This document shows positions 7,540 to 17,175 of a stretch of DNA of 53,376 nt, piece by piece (position 1 is the first letter of the stretch; each line of letters opens with the position of its first letter). The position numbers and the translations under genes are program-made. The stretch covers positions 1 through 53,376 of the forward strand of contig CAYXBV010000005.1 of NCBI GenBank assembly GCA_964463425.1, in the 5' to 3' direction. The notes under the pieces were generated by a model that was not told where the DNA came from, did no database searches, and saw nothing but the letters and a program-made list of their open reading frames with translations. The stretch is from JAHJHG01 sp964463425. GTDB lineage: Bacteria > Patescibacteriota > Microgenomatia > UBA8517.

Positions 7540-8163
7540 TTACTTCATCACGAAGGGAACGAAGTAAAAAATACCATGTTCTTCTTTCTTGATAGCACCG
7601 TTTTCTTTTTTAATATATTTTGTCATTAGTTTCTTATCTCCCGTGCCTACTGGTGCCAAAAGCACGCCGTCTATTTTTAGTTGAGCTAAAAGCGCTTCTG
7701 GGACCTTTTTCTCTAAACCTGCCGTTACCATTATTGCGTCAAATGGTGCCTCTTTGGGCCAACCAACCTCTCCTCTCCCCTGTTTTACGTGTACGTTTCC
7801 ATAACCAAGTTTTGACAATTTATCCTTGGCCTCCTTTGCCAGTTCTTCAATTATTTCTACTGAATAAACCTCCTTGGACAAAAGAGACAATACGGCTGCC
7901 TGGTAACCCGAGCCTGTTCCTATTTCTAATACTTTTTCCCCACCTTTTAAATCCAATAAATCAGTCATAAAAGCAACCGTGTAAGGTTGAGACATTGTCT
8001 GACTATGACCTATCGATATGGGACTATCTTTGTAAGCTCTGTGTTTTGCTTCCCCGGAAACAAATTTCTCTCTGGGTATTTGGAGCATAGCAGAGAAGAC
8101 GCTGGGTGAATCAAGGTCATACCTCGATTTTATTTCCCCAATCATCTTCTCTCGGGAATTCAT
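7540..8163 (-). CDS. pcm: Protein-L-isoaspartate O-methyltransferase
   Basis: The enzyme methylates isoaspartyl residues in aged proteins with S-adenosylmethionine, starting their repair. The family hallmarks are visible: SIGHSQTMSQPYTVAFMTDLL (substrate region), VLEIGTGSGYQAA (SAM motif I), and the downstream APFDAIMVTAG motif. The open frame reaches 8220, but that part overlaps the upstream DUF4870 gene; the ATG at 8163, two bases after the upstream stop, gives a normal length of 207 residues and begins with the usual MI-x-E-I-x region. Confidence 0.93.
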   Translation of the reverse strand: MNSREKMIGEIKSRYDLDSPSVFSAMLQIPREKFVSGEAKHRAYKDSPISIGHSQTMSQPYTVAFMTDLLDLKGGEKVLEIGTGSGYQAAVLSLLSKEVYSVEIIEELAKEAKDKLSKLGYGNVHVKQGRGEVGWPKEAPFDAIMVTAGLEKKVPEALLAQLKIDGVLLAPVGTGDKKLMTKYIKKENGAIKKEEHGIFYFVPFVMK

Positions 8164-8165
8164 TT

Positions 8166-8495
8166 TTATGCTTTGCCAGCCAATTGCTTTGCAAACTTTC
8201 CTAATAAAGGAACTTCCCACTTCTCTCCTTGCCAGGCTTTATAAATTAATAAAAGCCAAAGAACAAAGGTGGCAATCCCTACTATTGGTACTAACGGTAA
8301 TAAGAAAATTGTTAATCCCAATATAAATTGCAAAACAAATAGTCCGATGAAGACTACTATTGATTGCATTGCGTGGAAACGAACATAAGCATCTTTTTCA
8401 ATAACCAAAAAAATGATGCCTGTAACTGGACCTAACACATATGATAGGGCTCCAGCCATATTCTTGTTTAATCCTGTCGCTGATTTTGTCGCCAT
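8166..8495 (-). CDS. DUF4870 domain membrane protein
   Basis: This small protein (109 residues) has three to four hydrophobic segments and the DUF4870 signature: LSYVLGPVTGIIFLVIEK, RFHAMQSI and a terminal IYKAWQGEKWEVP-LGKFA stretch. The family function is unknown. A purine-rich ribosome binding region (GGAAGAGGGG) favours the ATG at 8495 over the in-frame GTG at 8504. It heads the minus-strand gene train that continues to about 3656. Confidence 0.82.
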   Translation of the reverse strand: MATKSATGLNKNMAGALSYVLGPVTGIIFLVIEKDAYVRFHAMQSIVVFIGLFVLQFILGLTIFLLPLVPIVGIATFVLWLLLIYKAWQGEKWEVPLLGKFAKQLAGKA

Positions 8496-8630
8496 TTTTA
8501 TCACCCCTCTTCCTGTTGTAAACCTATTTCCATGATTTCAAAAGCAAGAGTGTTAGTCAAGGGCTGCAAAAACTCAAAATATTTTGTTTGGAGCTGATTG
8601 TATGATGTGTTAAGAAACTAACATGACACC

Positions 8631-9602
8631 TTATAAAAACGCTAAAAGGAGGAAAAGAAGATAAAGCAGCAAAAGAACGCCGGCCTCCCACCTATCTAGC
8701 CTGTGTTTACTTCTTATGAAATACCAAAAAGAAAGAAATATTAACAAGAAAGCTCCCACAGCCAGAATATATTCATTGCTGACCACCATCTTAATCGGAT
8801 AAATTACCGCAGCAGTGCCAACGACAAGGGTTGAATTAGCAATAATTGAGCCCAACAGATTTCCAAAGAACATCGATGGCTGGTGGTCTTCTAGTGAGCG
8901 CAGAGAAAAGGCAAGTTCAGGCAAGGATGTTCCAGCCGCCACTAAAACAAGCCCGATCAGAAACACTTCTACTCCAGCCGCCATGGCTAGTTCTGTAGAA
9001 AGCTTTACTATTACATCCGCTGAGAAAAGAAGAAGGGCAATACCAACAAATAGCTTGGCAAATTCTTTAGTTTTTGTTCCATTAATATGATTTATTTTTC
9101 TTAAAAAACGATAGTAAAAACCTTCTTTTTTCTGCTCTTCTGCGATTTCAAGAAAACGTCCTTTGAAAAAGCCCGTGGCATAGGCACCATAAATGGCCAG
9201 TAAAATAAAGCCATCAACTCGACTCAGTTCTCCATCAAAAACCAGCAAAAGAGGTAAAACGCCAGCAATCAAGGCCATCAAGACGTCCCTCTTCAGAAAA
9301 TCGCCGTGAACATTCACCTTGCCAACAATAAAAGCAGTTAGCCCAGCCACCAGCGAAATATTGGCGATGTTTGAGCCCACAATAACCCCCAGGGTAATAC
9401 TGGGTGTTTTCTCAACCGCCGAAGTAATGGAAACAAAAAGCTCCGGGAAGGAAGTGCCAATTGCCAGAACAACAGCTGAAAGAGCAAAGAGGCCAGTTTT
9501 TGTTTGCTTGGCAATTCTTCTTAGGGCAATGATGGATAAATCAGCAGATTTAACTAAAATAAACGAAAATAGTATTAGTAATAAAATTAATCCTGGAACC
9601 AT
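8631..9602 (-). CDS. Sodium/calcium exchanger-family (CaCA, YrbG-like) antiporter
   Basis: The 323-residue protein has about ten hydrophobic helices in two inverted repeats. Each contains the alpha-repeat signature of the cation/calcium exchanger family: GTSFPELFVSI with GSNIANI in the first, GTSLPELAFSL with GSIIANST in the second. The paired acidic residues in these repeats bind the cation. It probably exports Ca2+ in exchange for Na+ or H+. Its start lies inside the end of the upstream P-type ATPase gene (16-base overlap), so the two are co-expressed. Confidence 0.92.
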   Translation of the reverse strand: MVPGLILLLILFSFILVKSADLSIIALRRIAKQTKTGLFALSAVVLAIGTSFPELFVSITSAVEKTPSITLGVIVGSNIANISLVAGLTAFIVGKVNVHGDFLKRDVLMALIAGVLPLLLVFDGELSRVDGFILLAIYGAYATGFFKGRFLEIAEEQKKEGFYYRFLRKINHINGTKTKEFAKLFVGIALLLFSADVIVKLSTELAMAAGVEVFLIGLVLVAAGTSLPELAFSLRSLEDHQPSMFFGNLLGSIIANSTLVVGTAAVIYPIKMVVSNEYILAVGAFLLIFLSFWYFIRSKHRLDRWEAGVLLLLYLLFLLLAFL

Positions 9603-12040
9603 TCGGGTTTTCCTTTAAATAATACTTTAGCAGTTTCAATCATGATAAACATCAGCATTGACGCTGAAAATACAATTACCCACTGCAAAACACTCAAAGA
9701 CACAATCCCTAGAAAATTTCTAGAGAATTCAAAAAGAAAAGGAGCGATCTGAAGCACCAAGCCAGCAACAACAGCCCAATTTAACCATTTATTAGCAAAC
9801 AATTTTCTCTTCCAAAAAGGAACTGTTAGGGTGCGTATCGAAAATACATAAACCAACGAATTTATACCCAGCGTAGCAAAAGCAACTGACCGTGCTAACG
9901 ACAATTCTCCTGTTGTTTTATAGAAATACACAAACAGCGCCAAAGCCACAATACCCCCAGCTATGGAAACTATTAAAATAATATCTTTCATCCATGTATT
10001 GACAATTGATTCCTTAGAAGAACGCGGCGCCCTCTTCATAATATCTGGCGATTTTGGATCAATCGTTAAAGCTAGGTCGGGAAACCCATCTGAGACCAAA
10101 TTTATCCACAATATCTGTCCTGCTGTAACCGCAAGAGGTAAACCTAAAATAAGTGTACCCAAGACAGCGATGATTTCCTCAAAGGCATCGCTCATCAAAT
10201 AAAGAATAATTTTCCTAATGTTGTCAAAGATTCCCCTTCCCTCTTCAATTGCTTCAACGATGGTCGCAAAACTTGAATCAAGAAGTATCAAGTCAGCCGT
10301 TTCCTTGGCAACATCAGACGCATCTCCAACCACAATTCCTATATCTGCCTTCTTCAAGGCAGGAGCGTCATTAACCCCATCCCCCATCATGGCCACCACC
10401 TCGCCATTTTTCTTTAATGCTTCGACTATTTTAAGTTTGTGTTCAGGTGTTGTTCTGGCAAAAAGTTTCGTATCGCCTTCAGCCAACAATGTTGCCAACT
10501 TGTCTATATTTAACTTTGAAACATCTTCCCCCAAAACAACACAATTATCTTCGCAGGGGATATCTAACTGGTCCATAATAGATATTGCCGTTTGAGGATA
10601 ATCTCCAGTAATTACTAAAAACTTAACACCAGCCGCCCTTGTTTTCTTAAAAGCCGCACCCACACCCGGCCTTACTGGGTCCGAAAACGCCAAAAGGCCT
10701 ACCCACTCAAGATCTTTCTTAACATCTTTTGTTTTTATTTCTTTGTAGTCTGATGGCATTTTTTTTCTTGCCATGCCCACCAATCGCTTGCCATGAGAAG
10801 ATAACTCTTTAATTTTTTGATTCAATTCTTCTTTTTCTCTCTTGCTTAAATCTGACCATTCAATTAAAAATTCTGGGGCACCATTTACAAAAAGCTTGTT
10901 TTCTTTTTCGCTCCACTTATTCAAGCTGGCAAAAAATCTGTTTTTTGAAGCAAAGGGAATACTATCAATACGAGTGTGCTTCTTTCTTATGTTTTTTGAG
11001 TCCCCAAGTTTTTTACCTGCCCATTCCCAAGCAGCCACCAAGAGAGGGTCATCTAGATCATTTGCCAAAATTGATTGAGAGGCCATATCTTGCTCTTTTC
11101 CAATAGCATTCACCACCCTCATTTTTCCCTCAGTTAATGTACCTGTTTTATCTACACATATAACGGTGACACTACCCAACGTTTCTGCTGACACTAAGTT
11201 TCTGACAAGACCTTTTCTTTTCAAGATTCTTTGCATTCCTATCGCTAAAACCACCGTCAAGCCAACCAAAAGACCTTCGGGAATACTCGAAACAGCCAAG
11301 GCAACCGAGGTAGTAAAAAGATCTATTATTTCCAAACCTTTTAATAACCCCACCACAAACACAACAGTTGTTAACCCTAATACCAACAATGATAATTGCT
11401 TGCTTAATTTTTTTAGTTGTACTCGCAAAGGGGTGTCTTGACTAGGTTCTTGAATTTCTTTGGCAATCTTTCCTATTTCTGTATTCTTCCCCGTCGTTTC
11501 AACAATCATCATCGCTTGCCCAGAAACAACAATTGTCCCCATAAAAGCTTTATCACTGTTTTTCTTAGCCACCGAAGTAGACTCCCCTGTTAGGGTGGCT
11601 TCTGATACAAAAAACTTGTTGACCTCTATTAATTTCCCGTCAGCTGGTATTTTGTCTCCAGGATTCAAAATAACTAAATCATCTGGAACCACATCCGATG
11701 CATCTATTTTTTCCTTATGCCCATTTCTCATAACTTGAGCCTCAGGGTGAATAAGTTTCCTTAAAGCAAAGAGAGCCTTACTGGCACGCCTTTCTTGGAA
11801 AAATCCTAAGACCGTATTCAGAAGAACCGCAAAGAAAATAATGACTGCATCTGAATAGTCATTAAGAAAAAGAGTGATAGTTCCAGCGGCAACCAACACA
11901 TATACCAGTGGATTTTTTAGTTGAGACAAGAAAATATAAAAATTACTTGGGGGAGATTTTTCAGGCAAAATATTGTGACCGTATTTTCTTAATCGATCTT
12001 CAGCCTCCCTTGAAGTTAAACCTTTTTGCTCAAGCGGCAT
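9587..12040 (-). CDS. Cation-transporting P-type ATPase, P2 (Ca2+-like) type
   Basis: The 817-residue pump contains the actuator motif TGES (151-154), the membrane motif PEGL (254-257) typical of P2-type Ca2+/Na,K pumps, the phosphorylated Asp297 in DKTGTLTEG, the hinge MMGDGVNDAPALKKADIGI, and NLVSDGFPDLALT in M6, which carries Ca2+-ligand-type Asn/Asp. Ten transmembrane helices are expected. Ca2+ export is the most likely job, supported by the overlapping exchanger gene. It starts 20 bases downstream of the ligase gene stop. Confidence 0.93.
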   Translation of the reverse strand: MPLEQKGLTSREAEDRLRKYGHNILPEKSPPSNFYIFLSQLKNPLVYVLVAAGTITLFLNDYSDAVIIFFAVLLNTVLGFFQERRASKALFALRKLIHPEAQVMRNGHKEKIDASDVVPDDLVILNPGDKIPADGKLIEVNKFFVSEATLTGESTSVAKKNSDKAFMGTIVVSGQAMMIVETTGKNTEIGKIAKEIQEPSQDTPLRVQLKKLSKQLSLLVLGLTTVVFVVGLLKGLEIIDLFTTSVALAVSSIPEGLLVGLTVVLAIGMQRILKRKGLVRNLVSAETLGSVTVICVDKTGTLTEGKMRVVNAIGKEQDMASQSILANDLDDPLLVAAWEWAGKKLGDSKNIRKKHTRIDSIPFASKNRFFASLNKWSEKENKLFVNGAPEFLIEWSDLSKREKEELNQKIKELSSHGKRLVGMARKKMPSDYKEIKTKDVKKDLEWVGLLAFSDPVRPGVGAAFKKTRAAGVKFLVITGDYPQTAISIMDQLDIPCEDNCVVLGEDVSKLNIDKLATLLAEGDTKLFARTTPEHKLKIVEALKKNGEVVAMMGDGVNDAPALKKADIGIVVGDASDVAKETADLILLDSSFATIVEAIEEGRGIFDNIRKIILYLMSDAFEEIIAVLGTLILGLPLAVTAGQILWINLVSDGFPDLALTIDPKSPDIMKRAPRSSKESIVNTWMKDIILIVSIAGGIVALALFVYFYKTTGELSLARSVAFATLGINSLVYVFSIRTLTVPFWKRKLFANKWLNWAVVAGLVLQIAPFLFEFSRNFLGIVSLSVLQWVIVFSASMLMFIMIETAKVLFKGKPEWFQD

Positions 12041-12060
12041 ATCCTAATGCTAGCAAACGA

Positions 12061-13770
12061 TCAGACTTTTTGCATTTCAAAAAGCTTTTTGACCTCAGCT
12101 ATTGTCGTCGCTTGCTGTGTACTCTTATCGTCTCTAAACCCAACAAGACGTGGAAACCGTAACGCATATCCACCAGAATGCGTGGGGCTTTTTGTTATAT
12201 CGTCTGCAGCCACTTCCATAACTAATTTTGGCTCAATCCAGTAGTCTGGCTCTAAATTCTTGTGAACAACATAGTTTTTGGGCTTTTCTTTTGTTTCAAG
12301 TTTCTTTAATCTTTTTTTGAATTTCTTGAATTGATCATCTGTTATTCCTGTACCCACTTTTGAAACAGTTTTAATATGCCTACCATCTCTTACTCCCACC
12401 AAAAATTGCCCTAAGCCAAACTGTGCTCGCCTTCCCTTTCCCACCGAATATCCCATGACAATACAATCAACTGTGTCTGATAATTTCCCAGCTGACTCCT
12501 CTGCCTCTTTCATCTTTACCCATCGCCAACCAGTTCTACCAGGAACATACGCGCTATCTACTTTCTTTAACATTATTCCTTCATACCCTTCTTTTCTTTT
12601 TTCTTTATTTAACCTAATTATTTCAGCAGAGTCCTCAGTTAAATAATTCTCAACAACCTTGTAATACTTACTTTTATTAATAGCCTTTTTTAATACTTCT
12701 CTTCTTTCAAGATATGTTTTATCCATCATGCTTTTTTTATCTATGCTTAACACATCAAAAACATAGAATTTTATTGGCACCTTAGTTGCATTTTCTTTAA
12801 TCGAATGCTTTCTTCGCCTCGTCATTGTTGTTTGAAAGCTCGCCATGGCTACTTTCTTCTCATCAAGTCCAACTGCTTCTGCATCTAGAATGATTTCTCT
12901 TGCTTTAGTACATTTCTTGATATTAGCTATTTCAGGAAACATCCAGCTAGTTTCATTCAGGTTTCTTGTGTATGACTTAGTAAATCCATTCTTGCCCGCC
13001 TTGAAATGAATTTGAATTCTCAAACCGTCTAGTTTGGGCTCAATGGCTACTTTTTTCATTTTTTTAATCATCTCCGCAGGACTTTTAATTCTCTGTGCCA
13101 ACATTGGCAAAACGGGAATTCCAGTAATTGGCGTAATATCCTTGGTTGCCTTTTCTATACCCATCTTTTTAACTTTTACAGCTAGCACGCCCACATCCGG
13201 CAGGGCGCGGTATGCTCTTTCTAGTTTTGATTTTGCGCTCTTGTCTCCATTTTTCATCCAAGACAATGCGTCTAATATTGTTTTGTCTGAAAATCCTAAT
13301 CTAAGTTTTCCAGTGGGTATCCTGGCAACAAATCTGGCACTTAACGGATCAAGGTCTTGTAATAGTTTTGCCATAGCCCCCACTTTCCTTTCTTGACTTC
13401 CAGCTCCTTCATCTAAGGCAATGGCCAAAGCCCTTTCGTAAACCTGAAGAACACTTAAATTTTTCCCCTTACCCGAAGTCATTTTTGTGACCACGTTACC
13501 CACATCTCCTTCTTGCTTATAGAGCATGGTTATCTCGCTCAACTCTTTGTTGTATGCCTCAGAAATTGCACGCAGCATCATTCTGTCGGCAATATTAAAA
13601 ACAATATTTTTATAATTGGGGGCCAACTTACCTAAAACAAGATATGTAATCTTGTCAATTTCCTTCTCTTCAGCTTTTTGAAAAATTTGAGACAATAATT
13701 TCGTAATTTCAATTCTTGATGAATTTTCTTCTAATTTCTCTAGATATTTTGCTAGTTCACTAAATTTCAT
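12061..13770 (-). CDS. ATP-dependent DNA ligase, archaeal/eukaryotic type
   Basis: The 569-residue enzyme seals nicks in DNA using ATP. It has the DNA-binding N-terminal domain (about 1-200), the adenylation domain with lysine motif I EPKLDGLR (Lys246), motif IIIa/IV (KFYVFDVL, EGIMLKK), motif V (RWVKMK) and the OB-fold end. The length and architecture match archaeal Lig rather than the NAD-dependent bacterial LigA. No LigA is in the window, so whether it replaces or supplements LigA is unknown. It stands between the Fic gene and the calcium pump on the same strand. Confidence 0.94.
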   Translation of the reverse strand: MKFSELAKYLEKLEENSSRIEITKLLSQIFQKAEEKEIDKITYLVLGKLAPNYKNIVFNIADRMMLRAISEAYNKELSEITMLYKQEGDVGNVVTKMTSGKGKNLSVLQVYERALAIALDEGAGSQERKVGAMAKLLQDLDPLSARFVARIPTGKLRLGFSDKTILDALSWMKNGDKSAKSKLERAYRALPDVGVLAVKVKKMGIEKATKDITPITGIPVLPMLAQRIKSPAEMIKKMKKVAIEPKLDGLRIQIHFKAGKNGFTKSYTRNLNETSWMFPEIANIKKCTKAREIILDAEAVGLDEKKVAMASFQTTMTRRRKHSIKENATKVPIKFYVFDVLSIDKKSMMDKTYLERREVLKKAINKSKYYKVVENYLTEDSAEIIRLNKEKRKEGYEGIMLKKVDSAYVPGRTGWRWVKMKEAEESAGKLSDTVDCIVMGYSVGKGRRAQFGLGQFLVGVRDGRHIKTVSKVGTGITDDQFKKFKKRLKKLETKEKPKNYVVHKNLEPDYWIEPKLVMEVAADDITKSPTHSGGYALRFPRLVGFRDDKSTQQATTIAEVKKLFEMQKV

Positions 13771-13805
13771 TGTTTTATATATTAACCCATTAAGGCAGTA
13801 CCTGC

Positions 13806-14870
13806 TTAACTACTTCCCATATAGTATCTTGCCGCTTTAGTTCTACCTTTCTTATTAATAATATCCTTGTCCATTAAGTCCCTGATATCTCTTAAAACAG
13901 TATCTTCTGAAACCATTGGCAAAACACCTTTAAGATCTTGCATTACGGCTGAACCTTGATCAGAAAGATATTCAACCAACCTCATTTGGCGCTCACTAAG
14001 AGCCACCTGTTTACCCATTCTTGTTTTTAGTCTTGTGTCGACAGAAAGCTTTCTCACTTTATCTTTAATTTTGGTAAGCTCAACAGCCACTACTTCGGTA
14101 AAATACTCAAGCCATGGTGTTAAATCTCTTTGTCCAATATTGGTGGATTGTTTGTCTACCAAAGAAAAGGCCTTGTAATATGATCCAGGGTCTTGATCGA
14201 AATGTTCTTCTAGAGCAAAAAACTGCTTAATATCATAGCTTTCTCGCCTTAAAATTAACGAAGCAAAAGCCCTAGCCGTTCTTCCATTGCCCTCAACAAA
14301 AGGGTGGATAGCCACCAAAACATAATGCGCAATACCAGCCTTAATAATGGGATGAAAAGGCTTAGTCTCTTTTGCATTTAGCCATCCAATAAAATCTTCA
14401 AGAAGAAATGGGACCTCTACAAAAGGAGGCGGCTGAAAAATAATTTTGCCACTTCCCTCTTCCTTTATAACAACTTGGCTTGTCCTAAAAACACCCACCT
14501 TCTCAGCTGCGACAATTTTTTGAACCGTCTCTCTGTGTATGTCTTTAAGAATTTCCAAGTCATACCCACCTCTTTTGCTTGCCAATTCTTCAACTAGCTC
14601 CACTGCTTTTCTATAATTTATAACTTCCTGAATATCCCTAGCTCTGGCAACAACATTTTCTCCTTCAAGAACCTTTTTAGTTTGAGAAAGGCTTAAATCG
14701 TTTCCTTCAATATGGGTTCCATGATATATGGTCCTTACAATGGCATCTGACTGAAACTGTTTTTCGAAAGAAGGAACAAGTGGAGCATTTTCAATCACTT
14801 CTTTTGCCGCTTCGATTAAGCCAACATTCTTCAAAACCGTGTTGGAAATCGAAAAGATTGGAGAATACAT
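13806..14870 (-). CDS. Fic/DOC-family AMP-transferase with winged-helix C-terminus
   Basis: Fic enzymes transfer AMP (or another nucleotide part) from ATP to a hydroxyl of a target protein. The active-site loop HPFVEGNGRTAR (His189-Arg200) is complete. An inhibitory-helix-like motif, HIEGNDLSL near residue 53, precedes it, as in class II Fic proteins; the usual Ser at the start of that motif is Gly here (GTHIEGN). The C-terminal 80 residues look like a winged helix (RQMRLVEYLSDQGSAVMQDLKGVL), common in chromosomal Fic regulators. A GATAAT box ends 9 bases before the ATG and no Shine-Dalgarno is seen. Confidence 0.9.
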   Translation of the reverse strand: MYSPIFSISNTVLKNVGLIEAAKEVIENAPLVPSFEKQFQSDAIVRTIYHGTHIEGNDLSLSQTKKVLEGENVVARARDIQEVINYRKAVELVEELASKRGGYDLEILKDIHRETVQKIVAAEKVGVFRTSQVVIKEEGSGKIIFQPPPFVEVPFLLEDFIGWLNAKETKPFHPIIKAGIAHYVLVAIHPFVEGNGRTARAFASLILRRESYDIKQFFALEEHFDQDPGSYYKAFSLVDKQSTNIGQRDLTPWLEYFTEVVAVELTKIKDKVRKLSVDTRLKTRMGKQVALSERQMRLVEYLSDQGSAVMQDLKGVLPMVSEDTVLRDIRDLMDKDIINKKGRTKAARYYMGSS

Positions 14871-14933
14871 TTCTATCTAATTATCGCAAATTCTGCGGAA
14901 AATACAAGGCTAAATAGTCATTTTTGGAGTATT

Positions 14934-15257
14934 TTAATCTTCGTCTCCGAATGGTTGACTCTTTTCTATACCGGCAACCCACCCTGCCTTCTTTCTGCTT
15001 TTTTCAAGTTGTCCTGGAACAACACTCCCCCCCATACCATCAAAAGGCCTCTTTTTAGATAAATTGTCTAGTTCGTCGGGCGGGCCCATGCTGGGCTCCG
15101 TCGACACAGCTCGCCAGCCTGTTATCCTACTTCTTTTCCAAGAATCACCTTTGACCGCCACCCATCTTATTCCTTCTCTCGACTTTGGTTTTGTACTTCC
15201 ACCAACATAGGTGGGTTTTTTCTTTTCTATTTTTTTTGTTGGCTCTCCTTCTGACAT
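14934..15257 (-). CDS. Unknown small basic protein downstream of recF
   Basis: A 107-residue protein rich in Lys, Gly, Ser and Trp (WVAVKGDSWKRSRITGW; KKAGWVAGIEK), with no hydrophobic segment and probably disordered. I do not recognise a family. It follows recF by 11 bases on the same strand and ends 63 bases before the Fic start, so it likely belongs to the fpg-recF transcript. Confidence 0.55.
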   Translation of the reverse strand: MSEGEPTKKIEKKKPTYVGGSTKPKSREGIRWVAVKGDSWKRSRITGWRAVSTEPSMGPPDELDNLSKKRPFDGMGGSVVPGQLEKSRKKAGWVAGIEKSQPFGDED

Positions 15258-15268
15258 ATTTGTATATT

Positions 15269-16360
15269 TTATCCGTTCAGTTTTATTATTTCCACTTTTT
15301 CAAGCTTTTTAACAAAGTGCGGAGCTGCAGTTGTAATGATTGTTTGTTGCCCCACAGCAGCCTTCATAACAACCTTTCTGTGGTCTCTATCAAGCTCTGA
15401 GAAAATATCGTCAAGTAATAATGTGGGTTTTTCTGATGTCCTACTTTTAATAAAAGCCAACTCTGCCAACTTCAGCCACAAAACACCCATTCTTTGCTCT
15501 CCCCTTGAACCATACCTTGCCAAATCCCTATTCTTTTTACTCTTGGAGCCCTTAATTCTAAAACAAAAGTCGTCTCTGTGTGGACCAACTAATGTTGTCG
15601 CAGCAGCCACCTCTTCATTTTGATATTGCTCTAATCGAGCTTCACTAATAGCACTTTTATCATATTCTATTGAAAACTTTTGCTCGTTAAGAGAGGGCTG
15701 ATCATTGATAAAACCAATTAACTCTTCTCTTTTTTGAGAAATGTAATTTCCATTTTTAATGATTAATCTATCCCAAAAAAGCAGTTGGCTTCTTGGCAAC
15801 CCCTCTTCTCTCATTCTAAAAAGAAGCTTATTCCTTTGTCGCAAGCCTTTCTCATAAGACAAGAGCGCCCTTCGATATTCTCTGTCAACTTGAAATAAAA
15901 CCGTATCTAGAAACCTTCTTCTAATGCTGGGTGATTCCGTAACCAATTCTAGGTCTTGAGGTCCAAACAATACCATTTTAAAATTACCAGCGAAATCAAC
16001 CAATCTTTTACTAACTCCATTTATTAACATCTTCTTTCTAGCTACCTTCTCTGGATTAGCTGTTTCCGTACCTATCTCCCCTCTTGTTAGAACTGTTTCT
16101 AGTTTTACTTTTGATTCACCTTTTCCTACTCCATCTTTAAATAATCCCTTTGCTCTCGCTATCTCTTCATCGTAATTAATCATCTCTTCTTCTATTCTCG
16201 CTTTAAAACTTTTACCTGTTGAAAGTAGATGTAAACTTTCTAACATATTAGTCTTGCCAGAAGCATTCGGACCAACGATAACTGTAATCTTAGGAGAAAA
16301 CTCAAATAACTTATCTTCTATATTTCTGAAATTAGAAAGATGGATTTTTAAAACACTCAT
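15269..16360 (-). CDS. recF: DNA replication/repair protein RecF
   Basis: RecF is an ABC/SMC-type ATPase that helps load RecA at gaps. The protein has the N-terminal strand MSVLKIHLSNFRNI, Walker A GPNASGKT (residues 30-37), the RecF-typical LLSTGKSFKA, the signature region SRGEQRMGVLWLKLAEL and Walker B LLLDDIFSELD. Its 363 residues are normal. An upstream extension to 16381 is open, but the ATG at 16360 overlaps the fpg stop (ATGA) and matches the family start. Confidence 0.94.
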   Translation of the reverse strand: MSVLKIHLSNFRNIEDKLFEFSPKITVIVGPNASGKTNMLESLHLLSTGKSFKARIEEEMINYDEEIARAKGLFKDGVGKGESKVKLETVLTRGEIGTETANPEKVARKKMLINGVSKRLVDFAGNFKMVLFGPQDLELVTESPSIRRRFLDTVLFQVDREYRRALLSYEKGLRQRNKLLFRMREEGLPRSQLLFWDRLIIKNGNYISQKREELIGFINDQPSLNEQKFSIEYDKSAISEARLEQYQNEEVAAATTLVGPHRDDFCFRIKGSKSKKNRDLARYGSRGEQRMGVLWLKLAELAFIKSRTSEKPTLLLDDIFSELDRDHRKVVMKAAVGQQTIITTAAPHFVKKLEKVEIIKLNG

Positions 16361-17175
16361 TTTTTCTGACACTTGGGGCAAAAATACGTACCTCGTCCTC
16401 CCAACTTCATCTTGTCAATTATTCCATCGCACTTAAAACACTTCTCTCCAGCCCGCCCATAAGCAAGAAAGTGATCTTGATAAGAACCCTTATGTCCAAG
16501 AGCATCAAGATAATATTGATCTGATGCACCACGATATTTAATACCCGCTTTTAGTACTTTTTCGACTGCCGTAAAAAGCCTTTTGGCTTCTACTTCTTTT
16601 AATTCTTTTGCCCTTTTCTCAGGATGGATTTTAGCTAACAACAAAGCGTCGCAGGCATAAATATTACCAATACCGGATATTTTCTTCTGATCCATAAGTA
16701 ACACTTTTATTGCCCTGGCAGTTGAAGCAAGAATTTCCTTAAACTTATTAAAATCCAAATCATTTAGTGGCTCTGGGCCAAATCCTGACAATATTTCTTC
16801 CAGCTCATTCTGGTCCTTCAAGAGTTTTACCCATCCAAATTTACGTAAGTCAGTGAATCGCAATTCTTTGTTTCCACTCAAAAATAGAACAACGTGTTGC
16901 CACTTATCCTCAACTGCCCCTGCTTCTCTCACCAAAAGTCTGCCAGTTAATTTCAAATGAATTATTAATACCCTGTTGTTTGAAAAAAATATTTGTAGTA
17001 ATTTTGCTCTTCTCTCTATTTTCTTAATACTGGCGCCAACAATTGCTTTTTTAACAGTTGCCAAGGAAGGTTTAACTTGTTTTGGAGAATCGGTCTTTAT
17101 ATCCAATACCTTCTTGCCAACGACCAGCTTGATTAGATCTCTCCTGATTGTTTCTACTTCGGGTAATTCAGGCAT
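16357..17175 (-). CDS. mutM: Formamidopyrimidine-DNA glycosylase
   Basis: The enzyme removes 8-oxoguanine and ring-opened purines and nicks the abasic site. It begins with the invariant MPELPEVET (Pro2 nucleophile and Glu3), has the H2TH helices around LLMDQKKISGIGNIYACDALL and a C-terminal zinc finger CFKCDG...CPKC with the conserved Arg (GGRGTYF). The length (272) is normal. It overlaps the glycosyltransferase gene upstream by 8 bases and recF downstream by 4. Confidence 0.96.
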   Translation of the reverse strand: MPELPEVETIRRDLIKLVVGKKVLDIKTDSPKQVKPSLATVKKAIVGASIKKIERRAKLLQIFFSNNRVLIIHLKLTGRLLVREAGAVEDKWQHVVLFLSGNKELRFTDLRKFGWVKLLKDQNELEEILSGFGPEPLNDLDFNKFKEILASTARAIKVLLMDQKKISGIGNIYACDALLLAKIHPEKRAKELKEVEAKRLFTAVEKVLKAGIKYRGASDQYYLDALGHKGSYQDHFLAYGRAGEKCFKCDGIIDKMKLGGRGTYFCPKCQKK

